Origin: Robertkochia marina
GTDB lineage: Bacteria; Bacteroidota; Bacteroidia; Flavobacteriales; Flavobacteriaceae
Direction of reading: 5' to 3'
NCBI RefSeq assembly: GCF_004799345.1
Contig: NZ_SSMC01000002.1
Location: 620,001 to 684,000 of the forward strand
DNA: 64,000 nt
A program made the translations under genes and the position numbers. The notes under the pieces were generated by a model that searched no databases, was not told the DNA's origin, and saw only the letters and a list, made by a program, of their open reading frames with translations. This document shows, piece by piece, positions 1 to 8,572 of the stretch. Positions within the stretch are counted from its first letter, which is position 1. Each line of letters begins with the position of its first letter.

Positions 1-1186
1 GGTTCGGCTCAATGCCTGCCACACAGTTCTTCTCAAAACTAATGCAGGCATCTCCTATAAGTCGGGCAGACTGCAACAGGTTGGCTGCCATCATAGGTTT
101 GAAAACATTAAGTTCATAATGCCCCTGGGTACCTCCAACAGTAATGGCAACATCATTACCCATTACCTGGGCGCACACCATGGTAATGGCTTCACTTTGG
201 GTCGGATTAACCTTTCCGGGCATGATAGAACTTCCCGGTTCGTTGGCCGGTATAATGATCTCGCCAATACCTGAACGTGGACCAGAGGCCATCATACGAA
301 TATCGTTGGCGATCTTATTTAAGGAAACGGCGAGCTGTTTTAAAGCACCGTGAGTTTCAACAATGGCATCATGGGCAGCCAGGGCTTCAAATTTGTTCTC
401 GGCGGTTTTAAACGGCAACTCGGTAAATTGCGCAATGTATTTGGCAACCAGCTCGGCATACCCCTCAGGAGTATTGATCCCTGTACCTACTGCGGTTCCT
501 CCCAGAGCCAGTTCTGAAAGGTGCTCCAGGGTGTTATTCAAGGCTGTAAGACCATGATCCAACTGAGAAACATATCCCGAAAATTCCTGTCCAAGGGTCA
601 GCGGGGTAGCATCCATCAGGTGGGTACGCCCGATCTTAACCACATTCTTAAACTCTTCGGCCTTTTTTTGAAGGGTGTTACGAAGCTGTGTAACTCCTGG
701 AATGGTGGTTTCTACGATCATTTTGTAGCTGGCAATATGCATCCCGGTAGGGAAGGTATCATTAGACGATTGTGATTTGTTCACATCATCGTTGGGTTGC
801 AGGGTCTTTTCGCCCTCACCAATGGTTTTTCCTGCCAGTTGATGTGCTCTGTTGGCTACCACCTCATTCACATTCATATTACTCTGGGTGCCCGAACCTG
901 TTTGCCAGATCACCAGTGGAAACTGATCATCGTGCTTTCCGGCCAGGATCTCATCACAAACTGCTCCGATCAGGTCGCGCTTTTCTTCAGGAAGCACGCC
1001 CAGTTCGCAGTTGGTATAAGCAGCTGCTTTTTTCAGGTAGGCAAACCCGTAAACCACCTCTAAAGGCATACTTGCCGGGGCTCCGATCTTAAAATTATTT
1101 CGGGATCTTTCGGTTTGTGCCCCCCACAATTTGTCGGCGGGAACCTTAACCTCTCCCATGGTATCTTTTTCTATTCTGTATTCCAT
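1..1186 (-). CDS. fumC: Class II fumarate hydratase (fumarase C), 3' end cut by window edge
   Basis: Catalyses the reversible hydration of fumarate to L-malate in the TCA cycle; cytoplasmic homotetramer. Reading starts at the ATG at 1184-1186 with [28 protein letters not shown], the usual N-terminus of FumC. The superfamily signature [11 protein letters not shown] is encoded near positions 205-240. About 395 codons are visible against the usual 460-470 residues, so roughly the last 70 residues lie left of position 1. A TAnnTTTG element lies at 1212-1219 on the minus strand, about 25 bp upstream of the start. Aspartase and argininosuccinate lyase share the signature, but the N-terminus and overall match favour fumarase. 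Confidence 0.93.
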   Translation of the reverse strand, partial: MEYRIEKDTMGEVKVPADKLWGAQTERSRNNFKIGAPASMPLEVVYGFAYLKKAAAYTNCELGVLPEEKRDLIGAVCDEILAGKHDDQFPLVIWQTGSGTQSNMNVNEVVANRAHQLAGKTIGEGEKTLQPNDDVNKSQSSNDTFPTGMHIASYKMIVETTIPGVTQLRNTLQKKAEEFKNVVKIGRTHLMDATPLTLGQEFSGYVSQLDHGLTALNNTLEHLSELALGGTAVGTGINTPEGYAELVAKYIAQFTELPFKTAENKFEALAAHDAIVETHGALKQLAVSLNKIANDIRMMASGPRSGIGEIIIPANEPGSSIMPGKVNPTQSEAITMVCAQVMGNDVAITVGGTQGHYELNVFKPMMAANLLQSARLIGDACISFEKNCVAGIEPN

Positions 1187-1211
1187 AAGAAGTATTGATT
1201 TTTGATCAGCA

Positions 1212-1219
1212 CAAATTTA
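1212..1219 (-). promoter_or_regulatory. Candidate -7 promoter element of fumC
   Basis: On the minus strand this reads TAAATTTG, an exact match to the Bacteroidota -7 consensus TAnnTTTG, about 26 bp before the fumC start codon. I see no clear TTTG at the -33 position. Confidence 0.45.
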
Positions 1220-1418
1220 CATTTTTTCAGGGGGTAAGCCTTGGAGTATTCCGTGTTTTTCATAAGGCATTTCTTTAAAGGTAATCACGGCCTTAACCAT
1301 TGATTGTTAATCTATTCGATGGGCGCAATACCCGGTGTTACCGGTATGGTGGCATTTTCAGCGAAAATTGTACCTCAAATTATTCAGGAAATTGCAGGGT
1401 TAACTAAAGAATTGTGGT

Positions 1419-1426
1419 TATCTTTG
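1419..1426 (+). promoter_or_regulatory. Candidate -7 promoter element before the 57-aa ORF
   Basis: TATCTTTG matches TAnnTTTG and ends 28 bp before the ATG at 1455. A TTG at 1392-1394 is a possible -33 element with slightly long spacing (24 bp). It supports the small ORF being expressed. Confidence 0.45.
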
Positions 1427-1454
1427 ACGCGAATTCAGAAAATTTCCGGAAACT

Positions 1455-1628
1455 ATGTTCGAATTTGATCAGTATCTTGGCTTTTTAGCCTTCTTAACCA
1501 TCCTAACTATCGGGTTCTGGTTGATGATCTTTCTTTTAACCTTCGTGATCCCTTATTGGGTAGGAGGTTCTATCATTGAAATGATCAAGGAGAAAAGAGC
1601 TGCTAAAAAAGCTGAACGAGAAGAATAA
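1455..1628 (+). CDS. 57-aa single-pass membrane peptide, unknown function
   Basis: ATG at 1455 to TAA at 1626-1628 gives 57 residues. Residues about 8-37 are strongly hydrophobic (FLAFLTILTIGFWLMIFLL), long enough for one or two membrane passes. The tail after GGSIIEMI is highly charged (KEKRAAKKAEREE), so by the positive-inside rule the C-terminus is probably cytoplasmic. A TAnnTTTG element lies 28 bp upstream and a clear intrinsic terminator begins at the stop codon, so this is a complete stand-alone transcription unit rather than a chance ORF. I do not recognise the family. Confidence 0.68.
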   Translation: MFEFDQYLGFLAFLTILTIGFWLMIFLLTFVIPYWVGGSIIEMIKEKRAAKKAEREE

Positions 1629-1657
1629 AAAAAGGAAGCGCAACGCTTCCTTTTTTT
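1627..1657 (+). terminator. Intrinsic terminator after the 57-aa ORF
   Basis: Perfect 7-bp GC-rich stem GGAAGCG / CGCTTCC (1634-1640 and 1644-1650) with a 3-nt loop, preceded by an A-run and followed by seven T. Confidence 0.85.
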
Positions 1658-1760
1658 GTATCATAAACCTTTTGCAATTCCCTTCGCAACTCCGCTTCTT
1701 CATTGAGCTCAAATTCCAACTCAAACTCGTTACTGAAACTCATTCCTCAACCTCAAGACC

Positions 1761-1784
1761 AAAAAAAGGGAAGCTATGCTTCCC
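1761..1784 (-). terminator. Intrinsic terminator of the outer-membrane receptor gene
   Basis: Stem GGGAAGC / GCTTCCC (1768-1774 and 1778-1784) with a 3-nt loop. The A-run at 1761-1767 is a T-run on the minus strand, so it terminates minus-strand transcription coming from the receptor gene. The heptamer repeat at 1812-1860 lies between that gene's stop codon and this hairpin. Confidence 0.75.
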
Positions 1785-1811
1785 CTTAATGATCTGGTTT
1801 CATACTTTTCT

Positions 1812-1860
1812 AAACTGCAAACTGCAAACTGCAAACTGCAAACTGCAAACTGCAAACTGC
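1812..1860. repeat. Tandem heptamer (AAACTGC) x7
   Basis: Seven perfect uninterrupted AAACTGC units. Flanking DNA on both sides (about 1700-1760 and 1865-1885) holds degenerate CTCAAACTC-type words. The tract lies in the 3' untranslated part of the minus-strand receptor gene, 24 bp past its stop. There are no spacers, so it is not a CRISPR. The same word appears inverted (GCAGTTT) near 56150. Confidence 0.95.
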
Positions 1861-1883
1861 AACTCGTTCCTCAAACTCAAACT

Positions 1884-4385
1884 CTAGAACCCTCCTTCAT
1901 CATCATCGCCATAATCATTTCCTCGGCCCCTTTGCTGCTGACGTTTCGTTTGGTTAAAGCGGTATACAAATCCAACCTGGAATTGTCTTACACGCCATTG
2001 GGTTTCGCTGGTTGAAGTTACTCTGGGAGTTTCTGAAACCGAACGACGTACACCTGAGTTAAACACGTCATTTACGTTAAAACTAATGGTTGCATTGTCC
2101 TTGAATATATCCTTGGCAAAGGCAACATTTAGGATAAACAGACCTTCTGTTCTTGACTGGGCATTCTCGCTGGGGCCTCTGTAGAAAGCATTGGTTTGCC
2201 AGTCGATCTTTCCGGGCAAGGTAACCTTGGCATTCATACGGGCGAACCAGCTTAAATTGGAGGCACCGAAATCAGTGCCGTTATATTCACCGTCTTTGAC
2301 GAATCTGAATACGTTCGCACTGGTGTTGATACGCATCCATTTGGAAGGATTCCATAATACTGCGGCCTCACCACCATATCGTTCTTCAGATGATAAGTTG
2401 ATAGGAGTTCGTCTTAAGATCGGAATATTATCTGAGGTAACTTCTCCTGTTTCTTCGGTGATCCACTCAAAGCTATCCGTTTCAAGCTGATAATACACCG
2501 ATGTGGTTAGTGTTAGCTTGTCCCATCGCTTAAGGTACCCAAGATCAAAGGTGTTGGCGTAAGCGGGGTTCAAAGAAGGATTTCCCTGGAAAATATTGGT
2601 ACGACTGGACTGTGATGGGAAAGGGTTAATCTGCCAGCTTCTGGGGCGGTTTATACGACGGTTATACCCAAGGGTAATATTTTCGCTTTCTCCAAATTCC
2701 CAGGTGAGGTTGGCCGTTGGGAAAAGTCCCAGGAAATTTTTATCGAAATTAGGATCAAACGGAAAGTCTACTTCATTTTCATTAAAGTCAACGCTCCCTA
2801 TGAGTCGTGTGTTTTCCAGACGTAACCCAGCCAGGAAAGAGAACTTTCCAAATTTGTTTCCGTATTGGGTGTAGAATGCATTGATGTTTTGCTCGAAATT
2901 GAAAGTATTAGTCAATCCGAAATTTACTACGACCTCTCCAAAATCAGGTAGCGTTGGATCGAGCTGCAGTCCCTGCAACAGATAATCGGTTTCTGAGTTT
3001 TCGAAAGATCCCCGATAACCCGCTTCAAAGCGTGCATTTTCTCCTATAGGTAATACATAGTCTGCCTGCACCAGGTAGTCATTCTGTTCCTGGATCTCAA
3101 AAACATCATCATCTCTTATCAGGGAATCCTGGGGAGCAAAGATACGCTCTTCAATAGGCGTGTTTACATCTTCTTTATCTTCAGAATACTGAAGGTCTAC
3201 GGTAAGATTGTGACCATCTTCATTGAAATTGTGTCTGAAGTTCAGTGACGTTTGATAACTTCGGTCTTCTTCATTCTCTTCTTCTGTACTTACTGATTGA
3301 TCGAAGGAACCATCTGCATAGAAACGATCATTGATATTGGTAGTCAGGTCAACTCCGTCACTCAGCCTGGTAAAAAAGCTGGCAGTAACAGAGGTTTGTT
3401 CTGTGATAAAATATTCTGTTCCAATGTTCAGGTTGAATCCATTGCTGGTGCGGTCCCAGTCTCTTTCTTCGGTGATCCTGTCAAAATTACTGCTTCCGGG
3501 ATTGTAAATATTATCATTTAAAGCACGACCGGGAGAATTTCTGTAGCGATACCCTATGGTATTGAAGAAATTAAACTTTTTTGTACGGTAATTCAGGTTT
3601 GAAGTTGCCTGAAAACTTTCAGGGTACCCTCCATTAGCCTGGAATGTTCCGTTGAATCCAAGGGTCTTATCTCGCTTAAGCACAATATTCAATATACCTG
3701 CTGTTCCTTCCGCATCATAACGTGCAGAAGGACTTGTAATAACCTCTATTCTTTCTATGGCATCTGCCGGTAGTTGTTGAAGGGCATCGGTAGATCCGAA
3801 TCCGGCCAAAGCAGACGGACGACCATTGATAAGAATTCGAACGTTTTGGTTTCCTCTTAAAGAGATACCACCTTCAACATCAACTGCTACAGAAGGAACA
3901 TTGTTTAAGGCATCAGAAATGGTGGCTCCGGCATTGGTGAGATCTTTACCTACGTTGTAGACCTTTTTATCAAGCTTGATCTCTACCGTAGTTCTTTCTC
4001 CGGTTACTTCTACCGCTTCCAGGGTAGAAACGTCAAGGCTAAGGGAGATGGTTCCCAGGTCATTTCTTCCCCTGAGCATTCGGTCTTTAACCTCGTAAGT
4101 TTTGTATGAAATAAACTCTACCCGTATGTTATAACGTCCGGCCGGTGCTTCTACTTCAAACTTTCCTTCTGCATCTGTAATACCTCCTGTGATATTATTC
4201 GGGTCTTCTGTACTTTGAAGCACAAGGGTTGCAAATTCAAGGGGCTGGCCGTTCTCTTTATCAATTACCTTCCCTGTTATTGTGGTTCTGCGTTGTGCAT
4301 CGCCACCGGGCTCCTGCCCAAAAGAAAAAATGCCGCATCCCAGCAGTACGAATAGGAGTGCAGCTACCCTAAGCCATTGTCTCAT
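1884..4385 (-). CDS. TonB-dependent-receptor-type outer-membrane beta-barrel protein
   Basis: An 833-aa outer-membrane protein. Order of parts: signal peptide (about 1-23, ending FGQ), a carboxypeptidase-regulatory-like beta-sandwich (about 33-115, starting TITGKVIDKENGQPLEFATL), a plug-like domain (about 125-230, with ISDALNNVPSVAVDVEGGISLRG split across it), then a long barrel of the OMP_b-brl_3 type to the C-terminus. The end is unusual: after the last barrel strand comes a hydrophilic tail QTKRQQQRGRGNDYGDDDEGGF with a basic then acidic stretch. Substrate is unknown and there is no SusD partner nearby, so this is probably not a glycan-uptake pair. It is a single-gene unit with its own terminator. 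Confidence 0.85.
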   Translation of the reverse strand: MRQWLRVAALLFVLLGCGIFSFGQEPGGDAQRRTTITGKVIDKENGQPLEFATLVLQSTEDPNNITGGITDAEGKFEVEAPAGRYNIRVEFISYKTYEVKDRMLRGRNDLGTISLSLDVSTLEAVEVTGERTTVEIKLDKKVYNVGKDLTNAGATISDALNNVPSVAVDVEGGISLRGNQNVRILINGRPSALAGFGSTDALQQLPADAIERIEVITSPSARYDAEGTAGILNIVLKRDKTLGFNGTFQANGGYPESFQATSNLNYRTKKFNFFNTIGYRYRNSPGRALNDNIYNPGSSNFDRITEERDWDRTSNGFNLNIGTEYFITEQTSVTASFFTRLSDGVDLTTNINDRFYADGSFDQSVSTEEENEEDRSYQTSLNFRHNFNEDGHNLTVDLQYSEDKEDVNTPIEERIFAPQDSLIRDDDVFEIQEQNDYLVQADYVLPIGENARFEAGYRGSFENSETDYLLQGLQLDPTLPDFGEVVVNFGLTNTFNFEQNINAFYTQYGNKFGKFSFLAGLRLENTRLIGSVDFNENEVDFPFDPNFDKNFLGLFPTANLTWEFGESENITLGYNRRINRPRSWQINPFPSQSSRTNIFQGNPSLNPAYANTFDLGYLKRWDKLTLTTSVYYQLETDSFEWITEETGEVTSDNIPILRRTPINLSSEERYGGEAAVLWNPSKWMRINTSANVFRFVKDGEYNGTDFGASNLSWFARMNAKVTLPGKIDWQTNAFYRGPSENAQSRTEGLFILNVAFAKDIFKDNATISFNVNDVFNSGVRRSVSETPRVTSTSETQWRVRQFQVGFVYRFNQTKRQQQRGRGNDYGDDDEGGF

Positions 4386-4425
4386 AGTTAGTTAGTGTCT
4401 AAAGATTTTTTTGATTCGTTAAACA

Positions 4426-4433
4426 CAAATGTA
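4426..4433 (-). promoter_or_regulatory. Candidate -7 element of the outer-membrane receptor gene
   Basis: Minus strand TACATTTG, an exact TAnnTTTG, 41 bp upstream of the start codon at 4385. No clear -33 TTTG seen. Confidence 0.4.
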
Positions 4434-4470
4434 AATGATGAAGTCTATGCCCGGTATTAATGCTATGTTA

Positions 4471-4500
4471 ATAAAAAACCGAAATGATGTCATTTCGGTT
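4471..4500 (-). terminator. Intrinsic terminator of the ArsC-like gene
   Basis: Long perfect stem AACCGAAATGA / TCATTTCGGTT (4477-4500, 2-nt centre) with an A-run at 4473-4478 that becomes a T-run on the minus strand, seven bases past the ArsC-like stop codon. Confidence 0.75.
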
Positions 4501-4507
4501 AATTATT

Positions 4508-4849
4508 TCATAAAAGGCTTTTGATGTTTTCCGGTGGCCTGCCCAGAACGGCTTTTGAGTTCTTTACTACTATGGGCCTTTCTATAAGTTTAGGGTGAGT
4601 GGTCATGGCCTTGATGATCTCTTCATCGGTCATGGTCTTGCCCTTATAATTTTCTTTCCAGACCGATTCTGATTTACGCACCAGGTCAATAGGAGCCATA
4701 TTGAGGTATTGCAGGACCTGTTTTAGTTCCTCTTCTCGGGGAACATTTTCAAGGTATTTTATGATCTCAAATGACTGGCCTGATTCTTCAAGGATCTGAA
4801 GGCCTTCTCTGGATTTACGGCATCGTGGGTTATGATAAATTTTGATCAT
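4508..4849 (-). CDS. ArsC/Spx-family thioredoxin-fold protein (arsenate-reductase-like)
   Basis: A 113-aa protein starting MIKIYHNPRCRKSREGLQIL, the ArsC-family active-site loop with one cysteine at residue 10, and ending with the family motif RPIVV...VLGRPPE. Family members reduce arsenate using glutathione/glutaredoxin-type thiols, or act as Spx-like regulators. No other ars genes (efflux pump, ArsR) are nearby, so a true arsenic role is not supported by context. Length is normal for the family (about 112-120). It lies 25 bp downstream of prfB on the same strand and may be co-transcribed with it. Confidence 0.85.
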   Translation of the reverse strand: MIKIYHNPRCRKSREGLQILEESGQSFEIIKYLENVPREEELKQVLQYLNMAPIDLVRKSESVWKENYKGKTMTDEEIIKAMTTHPKLIERPIVVKNSKAVLGRPPENIKSLL

Positions 4850-4874
4850 CTTGGTGTATTTAATAGGGTTGTAA

Positions 4875-5975
4875 TTAGATCTCCTCTTCCTGTTGCCCCA
4901 TCATCATCAAATAGGATTTTAGAAAGCCATCAATATCACCATCCATCACCGCGTCAACATTTCCCGTTTCGTGGCTGGTTCTTACATCCTTTACCAGTTT
5001 ATAAGGGTGCATTACATAGTTTCGTATTTGTGATCCCCATTCGATCTTCATCTTACCGGCTTCGATCTCATCTTTGGCCGCCTGTCTTTTCTTAAGCTCG
5101 ATCTCATAAAGCTGTGATTTCAGCATTTGCATGGCTTTTTCCCTGTTTTCCAGCTGGGATCGTGTTTCAGAGTTATGGATAACGATACCCGTAGGGTGGT
5201 GGGTAAGAATGGCTTTGGTTTCCACCTTGTTTACATTTTGTCCACCTGCTCCGCTGGAGCGTGCAAAATCCCATGAGATATCGGCAGGATTAATATCTAT
5301 TTCAATACTGTCGTCAGCCAGCGGGTAAACATATACCGAAACGAATGAAGTATGTCTTTTGGCATTACTGTCAAAGGGAGAGATCCTAACCAGCCTGTGA
5401 ACTCCGTTCTCGCCTTTTAACCATCCAAAGGCATAATCGCCATCAAACTCCAGGGTAACAGTCTTAATTCCGGCCACATCACCTTCCTGGTGGTTGAGTT
5501 CTTTGATCTTAAACCCGTGTTTTTCTCCCCACATCAGGTACATACGCATAAGCATGGAGGCCCAGTCGCAGCTTTCGGTACCTCCGGCCCCGGCAGTGAT
5601 CTGAAGTACGGCACTCATGCTGTCGCCCTCTTCAGAGAGCATGTTTCTGAACTCCAGGTTCTCTATTTGTTCTTTAGCTTTTTCATATTGGGTCATAACC
5701 TCTTCCTCCGAGGCGTCACCTTCTTTATGAAATTCCATTAACACCTCAAGGTCGTTTACCAGGGTGTTGGCCGTATTGTAGTCTTCTACCCATTTCTTTT
5801 CAGTTCTCAGGGCTTTCATGATGACCTCGGCCTCTTTCGGCTTGTCCCAAAAGTCAGGTGCAAAGGTCTTTTCTTCTTCATTTTGTATCTCGATCAGCTT
5901 AGCCTCTATATTGAGGTATTTCTTAAGGGCCTGTACCCGTTCTGCGAGATCTTTATATTGATCGGTTGTGATCAT
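4875..5975 (-). CDS. prfB: Peptide chain release factor 2 (RF2), without programmed frameshift
   Basis: Recognises UGA and UAA stop codons and triggers peptide release on the ribosome. The 366-aa protein has the RF2 anticodon-like tripeptide SPF (residues 199-201, in RISPFDSNAKRHTSF) and the GGQ catalytic motif (244-246, in SSGAGGQNVNKVE). Length is that of full RF2 (about 365). In many bacteria codon 25 or so carries an in-frame UGA needing a +1 shift; here the equivalent stretch (KKYLNIEAK, about residues 18-26) is continuous in one frame with no UGA, so autoregulation by frameshifting seems absent. ATG start at 5975. Confidence 0.95.
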   Translation of the reverse strand: MITTDQYKDLAERVQALKKYLNIEAKLIEIQNEEEKTFAPDFWDKPKEAEVIMKALRTEKKWVEDYNTANTLVNDLEVLMEFHKEGDASEEEVMTQYEKAKEQIENLEFRNMLSEEGDSMSAVLQITAGAGGTESCDWASMLMRMYLMWGEKHGFKIKELNHQEGDVAGIKTVTLEFDGDYAFGWLKGENGVHRLVRISPFDSNAKRHTSFVSVYVYPLADDSIEIDINPADISWDFARSSGAGGQNVNKVETKAILTHHPTGIVIHNSETRSQLENREKAMQMLKSQLYEIELKKRQAAKDEIEAGKMKIEWGSQIRNYVMHPYKLVKDVRTSHETGNVDAVMDGDIDGFLKSYLMMMGQQEEEI

Positions 5976-6142
5976 AGGGATCGAATTTTGCTCAAAAATA
6001 CTATACTTTTTTCATACCACCTATCCTGACATTTGTTGCCTGGCACCCTTCTTATTGAATATTGAAGCCTGGTTTTGATAATGAGAATTGTATTTAAGGG
6101 AAGTTTGGTTATTTTTAGCCTTAGATTCTAACTACAATTTTT

Positions 6143-8557
6143 ATGAGATCATTCTTACGTATTTGTTTCCTGGTCACTTTTATGACCTCTTTTTCAGGAT
6201 TATCCCCGCTCCAGGCGCAGATAACTTTTAATAAAGAATTGAAGAAATTTACAGGTTTCTTTGATTTTTACTACCATGAAAAAAAGAACAAGCTTTACCT
6301 GGAGGTAGATCGATTAAATGAAGAATTTCTTTACGTATACTCTTTGAAGACGGGTATTGGTAATAATGATCTTGGGTTAGACCGTGGCCAATTGGGTAAT
6401 GAACAGGTGGTATACTTTACCCGCTCAGGCGATAAGCTCTTATTGGTACAGCCCAATTTGAAATACAGGGCTGTTTCAGAGAATAAGCAAGAGCGAAAGT
6501 CTGTAGAGCAGGCTTTTGCCCACTCGGTCCTGTTCGGTTTTAAAATTGAAGAGTGGCTGAATAACGATAGTTATATTATTGATATGACCCCCTTTCTATT
6601 GGAAGACTGGCATGGGGTAACTGACAGGATCAAGGGGCGAAATGCCGGAACCTATAGTCTGGATCAAACAAGATCAACACTTTGGATGGAGTCTACAAAG
6701 TCTTTTCCTGAAAACTCAGAATTCGAAGCCCTGCTTACCTTTAAAGGCAGCCCTAAGGGAAGAATGATCACCTCTGTAGCACCTAATTCAAAATACCTTT
6801 CTGTTGTACAGCATCATTCATTTATAAAACTGCCCGATGCTGATTATGATACAAGGAAATTTCATCCGGGAGCAGGAAGCATTATGCTCAGCTATTATGA
6901 CTATGCCAGTGAGATCGGTACTGATCTTATTCAACGCCTGGCTATAAGGCACCGCTTAAAAAAGAAGGATCCTGATGCCCTTGTAAGTGAGGCGGTTGAG
7001 CCTATTGTATATTACCTTGATAACGGAACGCCCGAACCGGTAAGAAGCGCCTTGATGGAAGGGGCTTCCTGGTGGAACCAGGCTTTTGAAGCTATAGGAT
7101 ATAAGGATGCCTTTCAGGTAAAGGTGCTTCCCGATGATGCTGACCCTATGGATGTGAGATATAATGTAATTCAATGGGTGCACCGTTCTACCCGTGGTTG
7201 GAGTTATGGAGCAAGCGTGACTGACCCAAGAACTGGTGAGATCATAAAGGGACATGTTAGTTTGGGAAGTTTAAGAGTTAGGCAGGATTATCTTATTGCC
7301 CAGGCTTTATTAGATGATCCATTTGCGCAGGAGAACGATCCTATGTTAGAGATTTCTCTTGCCAGGATCAGGCAGTTGGCCGCACACGAGGTAGGGCATA
7401 CCCTTGGGTTTACCCATAATTTTGCTGCCAGCGTAAGCGATCGTGCCTCGGTTATGGATTATCCGCATCCCCTGTATGAACTGGAAGGCAATACCATTAC
7501 TGCTAAAAATGCCTATGATACCGGGATTGGTGCCTGGGATAAGGTGAGTGTTGCTGCGCTTTACGGAGATGTTCCAAATGAAATGGACGAAACTCAATAC
7601 GTTAATAATGTACTTGCCAATGCGAAAAAAGATGGCTTGTTCTTTATTACAGACAGTGATGCCAGAGCCCAGGGTGGTGCGCATCCGAAGGCTCATCTGT
7701 GGGATAACGGGAAAGATGCCGGAGCAGCCTTAAAAGAGGTTATGCAATTAAGAAAGGTGGGAATTGCGCAATTTGACGCCGATCATATCAAAGACGGAGA
7801 GCCTTTTACAGTGCTTGAGGATGTATTTGTGCCTCTTTATTTGTTTCACCGTTATCAGACAGAAGCAGCCGTAAAGTTGATCGGTGGTATTGATTACAGT
7901 TATGCGGTAAAGGGTAATGACGATCTGATCAGGGAGGCTGTAGATGGTAAGATCCAGGAAAACGCTTTAGAAGCCGTACTTCAAACCCTTCATGCTGAAC
8001 ACCTGGCCATTCCTGCCGACAAATTGGAATTATTTCCACCAAGGGCGTTTGGTTATGCCAGAACCCGTGAAAGTTTTAACTCAAGGACTGATGTTGCCTT
8101 TGATGCCTATAGTGCTGCTGAAACAGCCGCCGACATGAGTCTGTCATTATTGCTGCATCCGGCCAGGGCTTCCAGAATGGTGCAGCAGAAAGCGCTGAAT
8201 GGTAAGCTGCCCGGCTTTGATGAAATGCTGGATGAACTGATCGATGCTACCTTTGAGCAGAAATTCAGAGATGACTATGTGCAGGATGTGCAACACACCA
8301 TTAATTTCAGGGTTTTACACCACATGATGTTGCTGGCGCTTCATAAGGATGCATATCCTCAGGTAAGGGGTATCGCAAGGGCAAAGATTGATATACTGGA
8401 AGCCGACATAAAAGGGAAGTATGGATTTCCGGATGCATACAAGAAGGAGTATCTTCGCATTATAGATCAGTTTAAGAAAAAACCGGAAGAATTCCAGCCA
8501 TTGCCGGTGAAAAAGATACCTGATGGTTCGCCAATAGGTAGCTATTGTGAGTTTTAA
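6143..8557 (+). CDS. Secreted zinc-dependent metalloprotease (DUF5117/DUF4953-type)
   Basis: An 804-aa protein with an N-terminal signal peptide (MRSFLRICFLVTFMTSF..., cleavage near LQAQ). The zinc site AAHEVGHTLGFTHNFAAS lies around residues 412-429 and gives HEVGH followed by a third histidine, as in metzincin-like proteases (HExxHxxGxxH). The family (DUF5117, central zincin, DUF4953-like C-terminus) is common in Bacteroidota and thought to act in the periplasm or outside the cell; substrates are unknown. It is followed after 15 bp by threonine aldolase and probably shares its transcript. Confidence 0.88.
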   Translation: MRSFLRICFLVTFMTSFSGLSPLQAQITFNKELKKFTGFFDFYYHEKKNKLYLEVDRLNEEFLYVYSLKTGIGNNDLGLDRGQLGNEQVVYFTRSGDKLLLVQPNLKYRAVSENKQERKSVEQAFAHSVLFGFKIEEWLNNDSYIIDMTPFLLEDWHGVTDRIKGRNAGTYSLDQTRSTLWMESTKSFPENSEFEALLTFKGSPKGRMITSVAPNSKYLSVVQHHSFIKLPDADYDTRKFHPGAGSIMLSYYDYASEIGTDLIQRLAIRHRLKKKDPDALVSEAVEPIVYYLDNGTPEPVRSALMEGASWWNQAFEAIGYKDAFQVKVLPDDADPMDVRYNVIQWVHRSTRGWSYGASVTDPRTGEIIKGHVSLGSLRVRQDYLIAQALLDDPFAQENDPMLEISLARIRQLAAHEVGHTLGFTHNFAASVSDRASVMDYPHPLYELEGNTITAKNAYDTGIGAWDKVSVAALYGDVPNEMDETQYVNNVLANAKKDGLFFITDSDARAQGGAHPKAHLWDNGKDAGAALKEVMQLRKVGIAQFDADHIKDGEPFTVLEDVFVPLYLFHRYQTEAAVKLIGGIDYSYAVKGNDDLIREAVDGKIQENALEAVLQTLHAEHLAIPADKLELFPPRAFGYARTRESFNSRTDVAFDAYSAAETAADMSLSLLLHPARASRMVQQKALNGKLPGFDEMLDELIDATFEQKFRDDYVQDVQHTINFRVLHHMMLLALHKDAYPQVRGIARAKIDILEADIKGKYGFPDAYKKEYLRIIDQFKKKPEEFQPLPVKKIPDGSPIGSYCEF

Positions 8558-8572
8558 AAACAAGAAGATATA

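Noticed and set aside
1812-1860. CRISPR array
   Set aside because: Units are 7 bp with no spacers; simple tandem repeat.
4508-4849. Arsenic resistance operon
   Set aside because: Only a single ArsC-like gene; neighbours are prfB and an outer-membrane receptor, no ArsR or efflux pump.
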